Assembly (NCBI RefSeq): GCF_014779595.1
Contig: NZ_JACXZT010000019.1
Location: forward strand, 1,544,555 to 1,608,554
DNA: 64,000 nt
Reading direction: 5' to 3'
Origin: Halomonas sp. ML-15
GTDB taxonomy: Bacteria > Pseudomonadota > Gammaproteobacteria > Pseudomonadales > Halomonadaceae
Shown here piece by piece: positions 56,141-64,000 of this stretch. The notes under the pieces were generated by a model that worked only from the letters and a program-made list of their open reading frames with translations, did not search any database and had not been told where the DNA came from. A program made the translations under genes and the position numbers. How positions within the stretch are numbered: the stretch's first letter is position 1; each line of letters opens with the position of its first letter.

Positions 56141-56914
56141 ATGAAATTGCCCCTGATGATCGCTACCGCCGCTGCCGCCATGAGCCTCGGCCTCAACGCC
56201 CAGGCCGACTCCCCCCTCAAGGTCGGCATCTCCGGCGAGCCCTACCCGCCCTTCACCTACAAGGCCGCCAGCGGCGACTGGACCGGCTTCGAGGTGGAAC
56301 TGGCCCATGCCATCTGCGACGCCATGGGCCGCGACTGCGAGATCTCCCCCACCGGCTGGAGCGGTATCATTCCCTCCCTCAATGCCGGGCGCATCGACAT
56401 GATCATGAATTCCATGTCGATCACCGAGCAGCGCCAGCGGGTCATCGATTTCACCCGCCCCTACTACTTCACCCCCGGCGCCTATGTCGCCGCCAGCGAC
56501 CTGACGCTGGACATCCCCGACGACCTGGATGGCCTGGTGATGGGGGTGCAGAGCGCCACCACCAACGCCGCCTATGCCCGCCGCGAGCTGCGCGACAGCG
56601 GCGTGGATATCCGCCTCTATGATCAGGCGGAACAGGTCAATAATGACCTGCTGGCCGGTCGCCTGGACCTGGTCCTCGCCGACGAGATCGCCATGCTGCA
56701 GTTTCTCGACCGGGACGAGGCGGCAAACTTCGAGGTCAAGGCCACTGCCCCCCACCACGAGGCCTACGGCGAGGGCATCGGCATCGGCCTGCGTCAGGAG
56801 GACGACGATCTGCGCGAAGCGCTCAACGCGGGCATCGCCGCGGTCATCGAGGACGGCACCTGTGGCGAGCTTTCCGAGCAGTACCTGAGCACCGACGTCT
56901 GCGTCTACGACTGA
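56141..56914 (+). CDS. Periplasmic lysine/arginine/ornithine-type binding protein
   Basis: This is a 257-residue SBP_bac_3 protein with signal peptide MKLPLMIATAAAAMSLGLNA and a cleavage site near AQA|DSP. The fold start is LKVGISGEPYPPFTYK, followed by NSMSITEQRQRVIDFTRPYYF. Two cysteines (AICDAMGRDCE) may form the short disulfide loop typical of LAO-type proteins. Ligand is inferred as arginine or a related cationic amino acid from context. The Shine-Dalgarno is AGGAGA. Confidence 0.9.
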   Translation: MKLPLMIATAAAAMSLGLNAQADSPLKVGISGEPYPPFTYKAASGDWTGFEVELAHAICDAMGRDCEISPTGWSGIIPSLNAGRIDMIMNSMSITEQRQRVIDFTRPYYFTPGAYVAASDLTLDIPDDLDGLVMGVQSATTNAAYARRELRDSGVDIRLYDQAEQVNNDLLAGRLDLVLADEIAMLQFLDRDEAANFEVKATAPHHEAYGEGIGIGLRQEDDDLREALNAGIAAVIEDGTCGELSEQYLSTDVCVYD

Positions 56915-56990
56915 GCCCTCGACGGCTGCCATACCTCCGGCGCCAGCGGCGCCGGGGCACTTCGTTGCGTGACCAAGGAAAGGCTCAACC

Positions 56991-57698
56991 ATGACTGCGA
57001 TGACACCGGAGGGGCTTGGCGACTGGGCCGGTCCTATCCTGGCCGGGGCCCTTACCACGCTGCAGATCGCCGTGCTGGCCTACGCCATTGGCCTGCTGCT
57101 GGGGCTGCTTGGCGCCGGCGCCAAGCTCAGTCCGTGGGCGCCCCTGCGCGGCCTGGCCACCGCCTACTCAACACTGATCCGTGCCGTGCCCGAGCTGCTG
57201 CTGATCATCCTGCTCTACTATGCCGGCGCCCAGGCCCTGGACGCCCTGTTGGCCAAGCTCGGCATAGCCGGCGCCGTTCAGATCACCGGCTTCGCCACCG
57301 CCGTGGGCGTGCTGGCTTTCGTCCAGGGCGCCTACATGACCGAGGTGTTTCGCGGCGCCATCCTGGCCATCCCTCACGGCCAATTGGAGGCCGCAGATGC
57401 CTACGGCTTCTCGCGCTGGACGCGCTTTCACCGCATCGTTCTACCAGGGATGCTGCCCAACGCCCTGCCGGGCATGTCCAACCTGTGGCTGATCCTGATC
57501 AAGGACACCGCCCTGATCAGCGTGATCGGCTTCAATGAGCTGTTCTTCACCATCCAGCAGGCCGCCGCCAGCAGCCGCGCCTACTTCCTCTTCTATGCCG
57601 CCGCCGGCGTCATCTACCTGCTGATGACCCTGACCTCCACGGCGCTGTTCGCCCGCCTCGAGCGCCATGTGCGCCGCGGCCAACCCACGGAGGCCTGA
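56991..57698 (+). CDS. Amino-acid ABC transporter permease, HisQ/ArtQ type
   Basis: This 235-residue membrane protein has five predicted helices and the HEAA coupling loop (RGAILAIPHGQLEAADAYGF). It pairs with the next permease as a heterodimer. The start at 56991 is supported by AAGGAAAGG upstream, about nine bases away. Confidence 0.92.
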   Translation: MTAMTPEGLGDWAGPILAGALTTLQIAVLAYAIGLLLGLLGAGAKLSPWAPLRGLATAYSTLIRAVPELLLIILLYYAGAQALDALLAKLGIAGAVQITGFATAVGVLAFVQGAYMTEVFRGAILAIPHGQLEAADAYGFSRWTRFHRIVLPGMLPNALPGMSNLWLILIKDTALISVIGFNELFFTIQQAAASSRAYFLFYAAAGVIYLLMTLTSTALFARLERHVRRGQPTEA

Positions 57699-57699
57699 G

Positions 57700-58425
57700 A
57701 TGGACTTTTCCTGGCTGAGCGATCCCTTCTACCAGGCCTATCTGTGGGAGGGCTTCGTCAATACCCTGTGGCTGCTGCTGGTCTCGTCGGTGTGCGGTTT
57801 GATCCTCGCAGTGGGAGTGGCCCTGGCCAGACTGCGCGGCCCTCGCCCCCTGGCCTGGCTGGCCTGGGCCTTTACCACCGTGATTCGCGGCACCCCACTG
57901 CTGGTGCAACTGTTCTTCTTCTACTATGGGGTGGGCCGATTGCTGGAGGGAGTCCCGGGCATCCGCGATAGCCTCATCTGGCCGCTGCTGCGCGATCCCT
58001 TCTTCTTCGGCGCCCTGACCTTCATCCTCAGCGTCGGCGCCTACTCCGGCGAGGTGATCCGTGGCGCCATGCAGAGCGTGCCCCGCGGCGAGCTTGAGGC
58101 CGGACGCGCCTTCGGCCTCTCCCGCTTCCAGGTGCTCTATCGGCTGTGGCTGCCACGGGCCATCCAGCTCTGCCTGCCGACCCTGACCGGTGAGATGATC
58201 CTGCTACTCAAATCGGTGCCGCTGGTCTCCACCATCGCCCTGATGGACCTGCTGCAGGCGGCCAATATCATTCGCGACGAGACCTTCCTGGTCTACGAGC
58301 CGCTGCTGCTGATCGCCGGCATCTACCTGGCCACCACCATCGTGCTGACCCTCGTGCTGCGCATGGTGGAGCTGAACTTCCCCGGTATGCGCCCGACCCG
58401 GCGCCGCTGGCTCCCCATGCGCTGA
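57700..58425 (+). CDS. Amino-acid ABC transporter permease, HisM/ArtM type
   Basis: This 241-residue permease has five predicted helices and the coupling motif RGAMQSVPRGELEAGRAFGLSRFQ. It starts one base after the preceding gene's stop, with GGAGG in the overlap. It is the last gene of the operon and runs almost into the convergent regulator, six bases away. Confidence 0.92.
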   Translation: MDFSWLSDPFYQAYLWEGFVNTLWLLLVSSVCGLILAVGVALARLRGPRPLAWLAWAFTTVIRGTPLLVQLFFFYYGVGRLLEGVPGIRDSLIWPLLRDPFFFGALTFILSVGAYSGEVIRGAMQSVPRGELEAGRAFGLSRFQVLYRLWLPRAIQLCLPTLTGEMILLLKSVPLVSTIALMDLLQAANIIRDETFLVYEPLLLIAGIYLATTIVLTLVLRMVELNFPGMRPTRRRWLPMR

Positions 58426-58431
58426 ACAAGA

Positions 58432-59397
58432 CTAGGCTCTGTGCCGCACCTCCCGCGGTGATACGCCATAGCATGTGCGAAAAGCGCGGGCGAAGCTGGA
58501 GCCGGAGGTGAAGCCACAGGCCAGCCCCACCGAGAGCACGTCCAGGTCGGTCTCGCTGAGCAGCCGCCGGGCGCGTGCCAGGCGCAGTTGCAGATACCAC
58601 TGGCGGGGGGTGGCCCCGAGCTGCTGTTCGAAGAGGCGCTGCAGCTGGCGCGGTGAGACACCGCTGCGACGGGCTACCTCGGCCAGCGACAGCGGGGCCT
58701 CCAGGTGCTGCTCCATCAGCGCCACCGCACCGACCAGGCGAGGATGATGGGAGCCCAGACGCTGTACCAGCGACATGCGCTGCTGGTCATCCCGTGTACG
58801 CATGCGTTCATGAATCAGCTGTTCGGAGACGTCGATCGCCAACTTGGTGCCGTGGCGCCGCGAGATCACCTCCAGCGCCATGTCCATGGCCGCAGCCCCG
58901 CCGGCACAGGAGAAACAGCGCTGGCCCAGTTCGAACAGCTCGTCGGAGGTGGCGATGGTGGGGAACCGCTCGCGAAACGCCGGCAGGCTCTCCCAGTGCA
59001 GCGTCACCCGCTCGCCGCTGAGCAGCCCCGCCGCCGCCAGCACGAAGCAGCCCGTGTCGAGCCCACCCAGCGTACAGCCAGCCTGGTCGAGATGATTCAA
59101 CCAGGCCAGTAGCGGACGGTTGAGGTGCTGCTCTGGCGCAAAGCCGCTGCATACCGCCAGCGATGGCAGGTCGTGGACCTCCCCCATGGCCCGATCGACG
59201 AGCAGGGTCATGCCGTTGGAGGCAGTGACCGGCTGGCCATCCACGCTGATCAGCGTCCAGTCGAACAGCGGCCGGCCGGCGATACGATTGGCGATGCGCA
59301 GCGGCTCAACCGCAGCGAAGAAGGCCATCATCGAGAAATCCGGCAGCAGCAGGTAGCCGACGGGTTCGGGTAGCGCACCGCGGTAATCGAGTCGCAA
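58432..59397 (-). CDS. GlxA-family AraC regulator (ArgR-like by context)
   Basis: This 321-residue regulator has a DJ-1/PfpI-like sensor domain (about 12-190) and a C-terminal AraC domain (LSLAEVARRSGVSPRQLQRLFEQQLG; SVGLACGFTSGSSFARAFR). P. aeruginosa ArgR, which controls arginine uptake and catabolism, is of this family, and the C-terminal half resembles it. The TTG start at 59397 is chosen because a full AGGAGG lies five bases upstream. It is convergent with the transporter operon. Confidence 0.83.
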   Translation of the reverse strand: MRLDYRGALPEPVGYLLLPDFSMMAFFAAVEPLRIANRIAGRPLFDWTLISVDGQPVTASNGMTLLVDRAMGEVHDLPSLAVCSGFAPEQHLNRPLLAWLNHLDQAGCTLGGLDTGCFVLAAAGLLSGERVTLHWESLPAFRERFPTIATSDELFELGQRCFSCAGGAAAMDMALEVISRRHGTKLAIDVSEQLIHERMRTRDDQQRMSLVQRLGSHHPRLVGAVALMEQHLEAPLSLAEVARRSGVSPRQLQRLFEQQLGATPRQWYLQLRLARARRLLSETDLDVLSVGLACGFTSGSSFARAFRTCYGVSPREVRHRA

Positions 59398-59413
59398 GCG
59401 GTCCTCCTAAGAA
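59398..59413 (-). promoter_or_regulatory. Strong Shine-Dalgarno that fixes a TTG start
   Basis: On the minus strand TTAGGAGGACCGC immediately precedes TTG (59397-59395). The perfect AGGAGG at correct spacing supports the unusual start codon of the third GlxA-type regulator. Confidence 0.75.
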
Positions 59414-59441
59414 TGCCAGCAGCCGCCGGGCAAGCAGCGCC

Positions 59442-61019
59442 CTAGAGCCAGTCCTCGAGACGTAGCACCCGACTGCCCCAAGCGCCCAGGTGGCGCAGCC
59501 AGCCACCCGGCTCGCGGCGCAGCACCTCGGCGCGGTCGGCGTTGTCGGTGTGCCATTCGAGATCGCCCTCCCGATCAAGCCGCACGCGATAGCTCAGCGC
59601 CGGACTCATGCCCAATTCGGCCAACGCCCACAGCTCGCGATTGAGTGCCTCGCTGTTCACCAGCACCCCCACCTCGCTGTTCCACCAGATCGAGCGCGGG
59701 TCGACGTTATAGCTTCCCACGAACAAGCGGTCGTCATCGAAGCCCAGCGCCTTGATATGCAGACTGGATGACGACGCCCCCGGCACCCCCAGGCTGGCGT
59801 CTTCCTGATTATCGGCGCGCAGCTCGTAGAGCCGCACTCCGCTGGCCAGCAGGCCAGGTCGATAGCCGGAGTAGGCGCCGTGCACCGGCGGCACATCGGT
59901 GGCCTCCAGCGAGTTGGTGATCACCGCCACCTCGACACCGTCGCGTGCCAGACGCTGCAGCTGGGCGGCGCCCTGGGGTGTGGGAATAAAGTAGGCCGAG
60001 ATGATCAGCAGCCGCTGGTCGAGCGCCTCGATGACCTCGACAAGGTCGCCGGAGAGCGTTTCGTCCAGCGCCGGACGACCGCGGCCCGCCAGCTTGGCGG
60101 GAGGATCCCACAGCGCCTCCCCCGGCGCCCAGGTGAGGGGCAGCAGCAGCGCCTCAGGAGACATATCGGCAAAGCGTTCACGCAGCGCCACCAGGTAGGG
60201 CGAGTCATGACGCTGCGCCACGAGCCATGTCGCCAGGTCGTCGCGCAGCTCGCGCCAGGCGCCGGGCTCGGCCTGGCGAAAACGTGCCAGCGGCAGCGCC
60301 AGGTGATGGCGCCAGTACTCATCGAAGCTGCGCGACAGATCCCGCGCCACCGGCCCCACCGCGAGCAGGTCGAGGTCGGCGAAATTGCGCTGCTCATCGG
60401 CATTGAAGTATTCGTCGCCGAGATTGCGCCCGCCAGTAATCGCCACCGCACCGTCGCTCAGCCACAGCTTGTTGTGCATGCGGCGATGCTGACGCCGCAG
60501 GTCGGCACCCATCATCACCCCGCGACTCAGCAGCGTGCCGCGCCCCCGCAGCAGCGGATTGAACAGCCGCACCTCCACCTGGGGGTGGCTGTCGATAGCG
60601 GCCAGCAGGGCTTCATTGTTGATACTGGCCAGGTCGTCGAGCAGCAGCCGCACCCTGACCCCGCGTTCGGCGGCATCCAGCATGCGTACCAGCAGTACCC
60701 GCGACGTGAGGCCGTCGTCGGCGATATAGGTCTGCACGTCGAGGGTACGCTCGCTGCGCGCCAGCAGGGCGGCGCGCAGCGCGAAGGCCTCATCGCCGTC
60801 GACCAGCAGCCGGAAACCGCTGCGCTCGGGTACCTGCTGTGCGGCGTGGCGGTCGGCGACCCAGCCACCCAGGGTGGTCGCCTCGGCCTCGTGCAGCGGC
60901 AGGCTCCAGGAGTGGCTGCGCGCTACCGGTGTCGGTGCGCAGCCCGCGATCAGCAGGCAGACGATCAATAGCGGCAGTAGCAGGCGAACGCCGCGGCTGG
61001 TGCGATCAGTCACCCTCAA
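59442..61019 (-). CDS. Phospholipase D-family lipoprotein (ClsC/cardiolipin synthase-like)
   Basis: This 525-residue protein has a lipoprotein signal (LLIVCLLIAGC, lipobox IAGC, Cys27) and two PLD catalytic HKD motifs: HNKLWLSDGAVAITGGRNLGDEYF (about 180-205) and HIKALGFDDDRLFVGSYNVDPRS (about 420-443). It is likely to act on phospholipids in the cell envelope, for example cardiolipin synthesis as in ClsC. It starts with TTG directly abutting the upstream stop codon; an alternative GTG is two codons further on. Confidence 0.85.
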   Translation of the reverse strand: MRVTDRTSRGVRLLLPLLIVCLLIAGCAPTPVARSHSWSLPLHEAEATTLGGWVADRHAAQQVPERSGFRLLVDGDEAFALRAALLARSERTLDVQTYIADDGLTSRVLLVRMLDAAERGVRVRLLLDDLASINNEALLAAIDSHPQVEVRLFNPLLRGRGTLLSRGVMMGADLRRQHRRMHNKLWLSDGAVAITGGRNLGDEYFNADEQRNFADLDLLAVGPVARDLSRSFDEYWRHHLALPLARFRQAEPGAWRELRDDLATWLVAQRHDSPYLVALRERFADMSPEALLLPLTWAPGEALWDPPAKLAGRGRPALDETLSGDLVEVIEALDQRLLIISAYFIPTPQGAAQLQRLARDGVEVAVITNSLEATDVPPVHGAYSGYRPGLLASGVRLYELRADNQEDASLGVPGASSSSLHIKALGFDDDRLFVGSYNVDPRSIWWNSEVGVLVNSEALNRELWALAELGMSPALSYRVRLDREGDLEWHTDNADRAEVLRREPGGWLRHLGAWGSRVLRLEDWL

Positions 61020-61247
61020 TCACTCGTCATGCTGCTGCGCCATGTGCTGCTTGCGTCGCTTGTTGCGCCGGTAGAGTCGCGCCAGCGCAATGCCCAGCGC
61101 CACCGCCACCATCAGTGCCAGGGTCAGGCCCTGCCAGGGCCGCGCGGTGTCGCCCAGCAGCGTCTCCAGGGTGATGATGACGATAAAGCCGAGCGCCTGG
61201 CTGGCGATCGCCAGGGCGCGCAAGATATCGAAGGCAGGCTTGGCCAT
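61020..61247 (-). CDS. Small membrane protein upstream of the PLD lipoprotein
   Basis: This 75-residue protein has two membrane helices (about 10-32 and 38-58) and a strongly basic cytosolic tail (RLYRRNKRRKQHMAQQHDE). GGAG lies eight bases before the ATG. Its stop codon adjoins the start of the PLD gene, so the two are coupled. No family is recognised; it could assist or anchor the lipid enzyme. Confidence 0.65.
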   Translation of the reverse strand: MAKPAFDILRALAIASQALGFIVIITLETLLGDTARPWQGLTLALMVAVALGIALARLYRRNKRRKQHMAQQHDE

Positions 61248-61382
61248 GTGCAGCTCCGGGGGTGACAGTCGAGCGATGCAACAGTACGCTTCTAGCGCAC
61301 GATGCTGCGCGGCCCTAGTGTAACAGTGGCCGCACATCGTCGCTGCCCCCTGCCGCTGTCCTGACCTGTTGGAGCCCGCCGG

Positions 61383-62183
61383 ATGGATGCCATCGCCATT
61401 GGCCCAGTACTGCTTTCCCTGCCCCGCCTCTACGCCTTCGGCGCGGGGCTGATCCTGCTGTTGGCGAGCCTGATGCTGCTCGGCCTGCCCAAGGGCACCC
61501 ATGCCCGCTGGTTCAACACCCTGGTGATCGTGTGGCTGATCGGCGCGCGGCTCGGGCACGTGCTTACTCACCCCGAGGCCTACGCCGCGGCGCCGCTGGA
61601 CATCGTCAAGTTCTGGCAACCCGGCTTCCACGGCCTGTGGGGGCTGCTGGCGGCGCTGATCTGGACCGCCTGGGCGCTGCGCGAACACCTGATCAAGATG
61701 CTTGGCGGCATGGCGCTGGTGATCGGCAGTTCGGCGCTGTGGCTTGCGGTGGTGACCGTCTCGCCGCTGGGCGGCGAAATCGCCCTGCGCGAACTGCCCG
61801 ACCTGACCCTGGACAACCTCGACGGCGAGCCGGTCACCCTCAGTGAGATCCAGGACGAGCTGGTGATCGTCAACCTGTGGGCGACCTGGTGTCCGCCATG
61901 CTTGCGTGAGATGCCGCTACTGGTCGAGGCCGATCAGCGCGACGGCGTCAGCGTGGTGATCGCCAACCAGGGCGAAGACCTGATGCAGGCCATGCGCTAT
62001 CTCGACGAGCAGGAGTTCGTGCTCAGCTATCCGCTGCTCGACCCGCATCAGGAGTTGACCGTGCTCACCGAATCGCCAGGGCTGCCCACCACCCTGCTGT
62101 TTGATGCCGATGGCCGCGTGCTCGAGCAGCACATCGGTGAGCTCTCCCGCGCCCAGCTCGACGGCTGGCTGGACCGCCACTAA
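61383..62183 (+). CDS. TlpA-like thioredoxin fused to an Lgt-like membrane domain
   Basis: In this 266-residue protein the N-terminal half (about 5-130) contains four hydrophobic helices and resembles part of prolipoprotein diacylglyceryl transferase. The C-terminal half (about 132-266) is a periplasmic TlpA/ResA thioredoxin domain with active site WATWCPPCLREMP and the cis-proline loop SPGLPTTLLFDADG. It is probably a membrane-anchored thiol reductase in the periplasm. Divergent from the PLD unit. Confidence 0.82.
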   Translation: MDAIAIGPVLLSLPRLYAFGAGLILLLASLMLLGLPKGTHARWFNTLVIVWLIGARLGHVLTHPEAYAAAPLDIVKFWQPGFHGLWGLLAALIWTAWALREHLIKMLGGMALVIGSSALWLAVVTVSPLGGEIALRELPDLTLDNLDGEPVTLSEIQDELVIVNLWATWCPPCLREMPLLVEADQRDGVSVVIANQGEDLMQAMRYLDEQEFVLSYPLLDPHQELTVLTESPGLPTTLLFDADGRVLEQHIGELSRAQLDGWLDRH

Positions 62184-62271
62184 CCTATCCGCCAGTGGGG
62201 GACGCGAAAAGATCGTGCGTGCGGCGCTTAAGTGCCGGGCCCGTTTCCGTTACCATACCGCGCCCCGCCAG

Positions 62272-62294
62272 CGTCACGACCTGCCGTCGTGACG
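62272..62294 (+). other. Hairpin in the rapA upstream region
   Basis: A 9-bp perfect stem (CGTCACGAC, 62272-62280, with GTCGTGACG, 62286-62294) has a 5-base loop. GTTTTCGTT follows about ten bases later. It may terminate the tlpA-like transcript or attenuate rapA; the distance to the T-tract makes it a weak terminator. Confidence 0.4.
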
Positions 62295-62328
62295 TCCGGG
62301 CGCGTTTTCGTTGAGCATCCGAGGCATC

Positions 62329-64000
62329 ATGAGCGAATTTTCTCCCGGTCAGCGCTGGATCAGTGACGGCGAAGCCGAGCTGGGTCTGGGCACTGTCCTG
62401 AACGTCGATTTCCGCACCGTCACCGTACTGTTCAGCGCCAGTCAGGAAACCAGAACCTATAGCGCACGCCAGGCGCCGCTGACCCGGGTAGCCTTCGGCC
62501 CCGGTGATCGCGTGCAGTCCGCCGAGGGCTGGCAGATGACCGTCGACGACAGCAAGGAGCTCGACGGCCTGGTGGTCTATATCGGCGAGGACGATCAAGG
62601 CAACCTTCGCGAGCTGCCCGAGGCGCGGCTGGCCGACAGCATGCAGTTCGATCAGGCCCGCGACCGTCTGCTCACCGGCCAGGTCGACCGCAACGACTGG
62701 TTCGACCTGCGCTTTCGCACCCTGCACCACCACCAGCGCATCGAGCAGAATCCAGCGCTGGGCCTGGCCGGCCCCAAGATCGATCTGATCCCTCATCAGC
62801 TGTATATCGCTGATGAGGTCGCCCGCCGCCATGCCCCCAGGGTGATGCTGGCTGACGAGGTGGGTCTCGGCAAGACCATCGAGGCGGGGCTGATCCTGCA
62901 CCGCCTGCTGCTCACCGGCCGCGCCGAGCGGGCGCTGATCCTGGTCCCCGACAGCCTCACTCACCAGTGGCTGGTCGAGCTGCTGCGCCGCTTCGCCCTC
63001 GACGTGCGGCTGCTCGACGAACATCAGAGCCTGGCCCACCTCGACGGCAACCCCTTCGAGTCGGCGCAGCTGATTCTGGCCAGCCAGCAGTGGCTGTTCG
63101 CCAACCCGCAACGCCAGACCCAGGCACAGTCCTGCGACTGGGACCTGCTGATCGTCGACGAGGCCCACCACCTCGACTGGCAGCCCGACCAGATCGGCCC
63201 CGGCTATGCCTGCGTCGAGGCGCTGGCGGCGCGCACCGAGGGCGTGCTGCTGCTTACCGCCACCCCGGAGCAGATGGGCCTGGAAAGCCACTTCGCACGC
63301 CTGCGCCTGCTCGACCCCGAGCGCTATCAGGACCTCGAGCAGTTCAAGGCCGAGGAGCAGGGCTATACCCGCGTCGCCGAGGCGGTGGATGCCCTTGAAC
63401 GACTCGCCGACCCCGCTTCCGCCAGCGAGGCCGACCGCGCCTGCGTCGCCGAGGTAACCGACGACGCCGATAGCCAGGCCCTGTTGACGGTGCTGAGCTC
63501 CGCGGAAAGCAGCGACGAGCAGCGCCAGGTGGCACACCGCGAGCTGCGCGAGCAACTGCTCGATCGCCATGGCACCGGCCGAGTGATGTTCCGCAACAGC
63601 CGGCGCCACGTCGGCGGCTTCCCGCCGCGCCACCTGCACGTCTCTACCCTGGCGCTGCCCCCGGCCTATCGCCGCGTGCTGCGCCGCCTCGAGCGCGACG
63701 AGGACTATCTCGACGAGCTGCTGATCGAGACCGAGCTCGACCACCCCGAGGTGGTGCTCTACCTCGACGCCATGTACCGCGCCCTGCCCCACGACCCGCT
63801 CAACGAGGAGCCGTGGTGGCGCATCGACCCGCGCGTCACCTGGCTGCTCGAACTGCTCACCGAGGTCGGCCGCGACAAAGTGCTGGTGATCGCTCACGAC
63901 CGCGACACCGCCACCGACCTGGCCAAGGCGCTGCTGGCACTAGGCGGCATCCACGCGCCGGTGTTCCACGAGGGACTGTCGCTGATCGAGCGTGATCGCG
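62329..64000 (+). CDS. rapA: RNA polymerase-associated ATPase RapA (5' part, cut by window edge)
   Basis: RapA is a Swi2/Snf2-type ATPase that recycles stalled RNA polymerase. The first 557 residues are present; the full protein is usually about 950. Visible are the N-terminal Tudor-like domains (about 1-110; FSPGQRWISDGEAELGLGTVL), helicase motif I DEVGLGKTIEAGLIL, motif II DEAHH and motif III LLLTATPEQM. The start at 62329 follows GAGG. No stop codon occurs before the window ends. Confidence 0.95.
   Translation, partial: MSEFSPGQRWISDGEAELGLGTVLNVDFRTVTVLFSASQETRTYSARQAPLTRVAFGPGDRVQSAEGWQMTVDDSKELDGLVVYIGEDDQGNLRELPEARLADSMQFDQARDRLLTGQVDRNDWFDLRFRTLHHHQRIEQNPALGLAGPKIDLIPHQLYIADEVARRHAPRVMLADEVGLGKTIEAGLILHRLLLTGRAERALILVPDSLTHQWLVELLRRFALDVRLLDEHQSLAHLDGNPFESAQLILASQQWLFANPQRQTQAQSCDWDLLIVDEAHHLDWQPDQIGPGYACVEALAARTEGVLLLTATPEQMGLESHFARLRLLDPERYQDLEQFKAEEQGYTRVAEAVDALERLADPASASEADRACVAEVTDDADSQALLTVLSSAESSDEQRQVAHRELREQLLDRHGTGRVMFRNSRRHVGGFPPRHLHVSTLALPPAYRRVLRRLERDEDYLDELLIETELDHPEVVLYLDAMYRALPHDPLNEEPWWRIDPRVTWLLELLTEVGRDKVLVIAHDRDTATDLAKALLALGGIHAPVFHEGLSLIERDR

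Overview
The window looks like a chromosomal segment of a halophilic gammaproteobacterium of the Halomonadaceae (Halomonas or a close relative). This is inferred from GC-rich coding DNA, Pseudomonas-like gene order and strong compatible-solute (betaine, carnitine) metabolism; no rRNA sequence is present to prove it. Coding density is high, mostly one gene after another with short or overlapping junctions.

Layout. (1) 1-460: two tandem strong sigma70 promoters with GC-rich discriminators fire leftwards out of the window, as expected for a stable-RNA (rRNA or tRNA) operon. (2) 500-5850: branched-chain amino acid block ilvI-ilvH, the divergent pair ilvY/ilvC with an operator, and pssA. (3) 6280-13960: clpB (with a sigma32-type promoter), pgeF, rluD, bamD, nadE and a small membrane zinc-finger-like protein. 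(4) 13980-32890: a block in the same order as in Pseudomonas aeruginosa: thiO, minor type IV pilins, ispH, fkpB, lspA, ileS, ribF, murJ, rpsT, proB, obgE, rpmA, rplU, ispB. The pilin part is unlike its surroundings: AT-richer, with an unknown protein and no pilY1. (5) 32959-33930: tRNA-Pro(CGG), followed directly by a MntA/HepT toxin-antitoxin pair. (6) 33940-41830: a GMC dehydrogenase, a TctD/TctE-like two-component system, an AbrB-family membrane protein and a TctABC tripartite carboxylate transporter. (7) 42090-58430: the metabolic centrepiece. A carnitine-to-glycine-betaine module (cdhC-cdhA-cdhB, an esterase, caiX, a cdhR-like regulator and a gamma-butyrobetaine hydroxylase) is followed by a long operon. 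That operon starts with a 2-oxoglutarate dioxygenase plus HD-domain oxygenase pair resembling TmpA/TmpB, and continues with an AruI-like decarboxylase, a betaine-type binding protein, an AruH-like transaminase and a complete basic-amino-acid ABC importer. Three GlxA-type AraC regulators punctuate the region. (8) 58430-64000: the third regulator, a phospholipase-D lipoprotein, a small membrane protein, a TlpA-like thioredoxin with an unusual membrane domain, and the start of rapA.

How it works together. Gamma-butyrobetaine would be hydroxylated to carnitine, oxidised by CdhA, cleaved with acetyl-CoA by CdhC and hydrolysed by CdhB to glycine betaine. TmpA/TmpB would turn 2-trimethylaminoethylphosphonate into glycine betaine plus phosphate. 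Both routes would feed the same osmolyte pool. The AruH/AruI pair would transaminate and decarboxylate arginine (or a related cationic amino acid) brought in by the ABC importer. That the Tmp-like pair and the Aru-like pair sit in one tight operon is the most interesting feature here. It may mean one shared, undescribed substrate.
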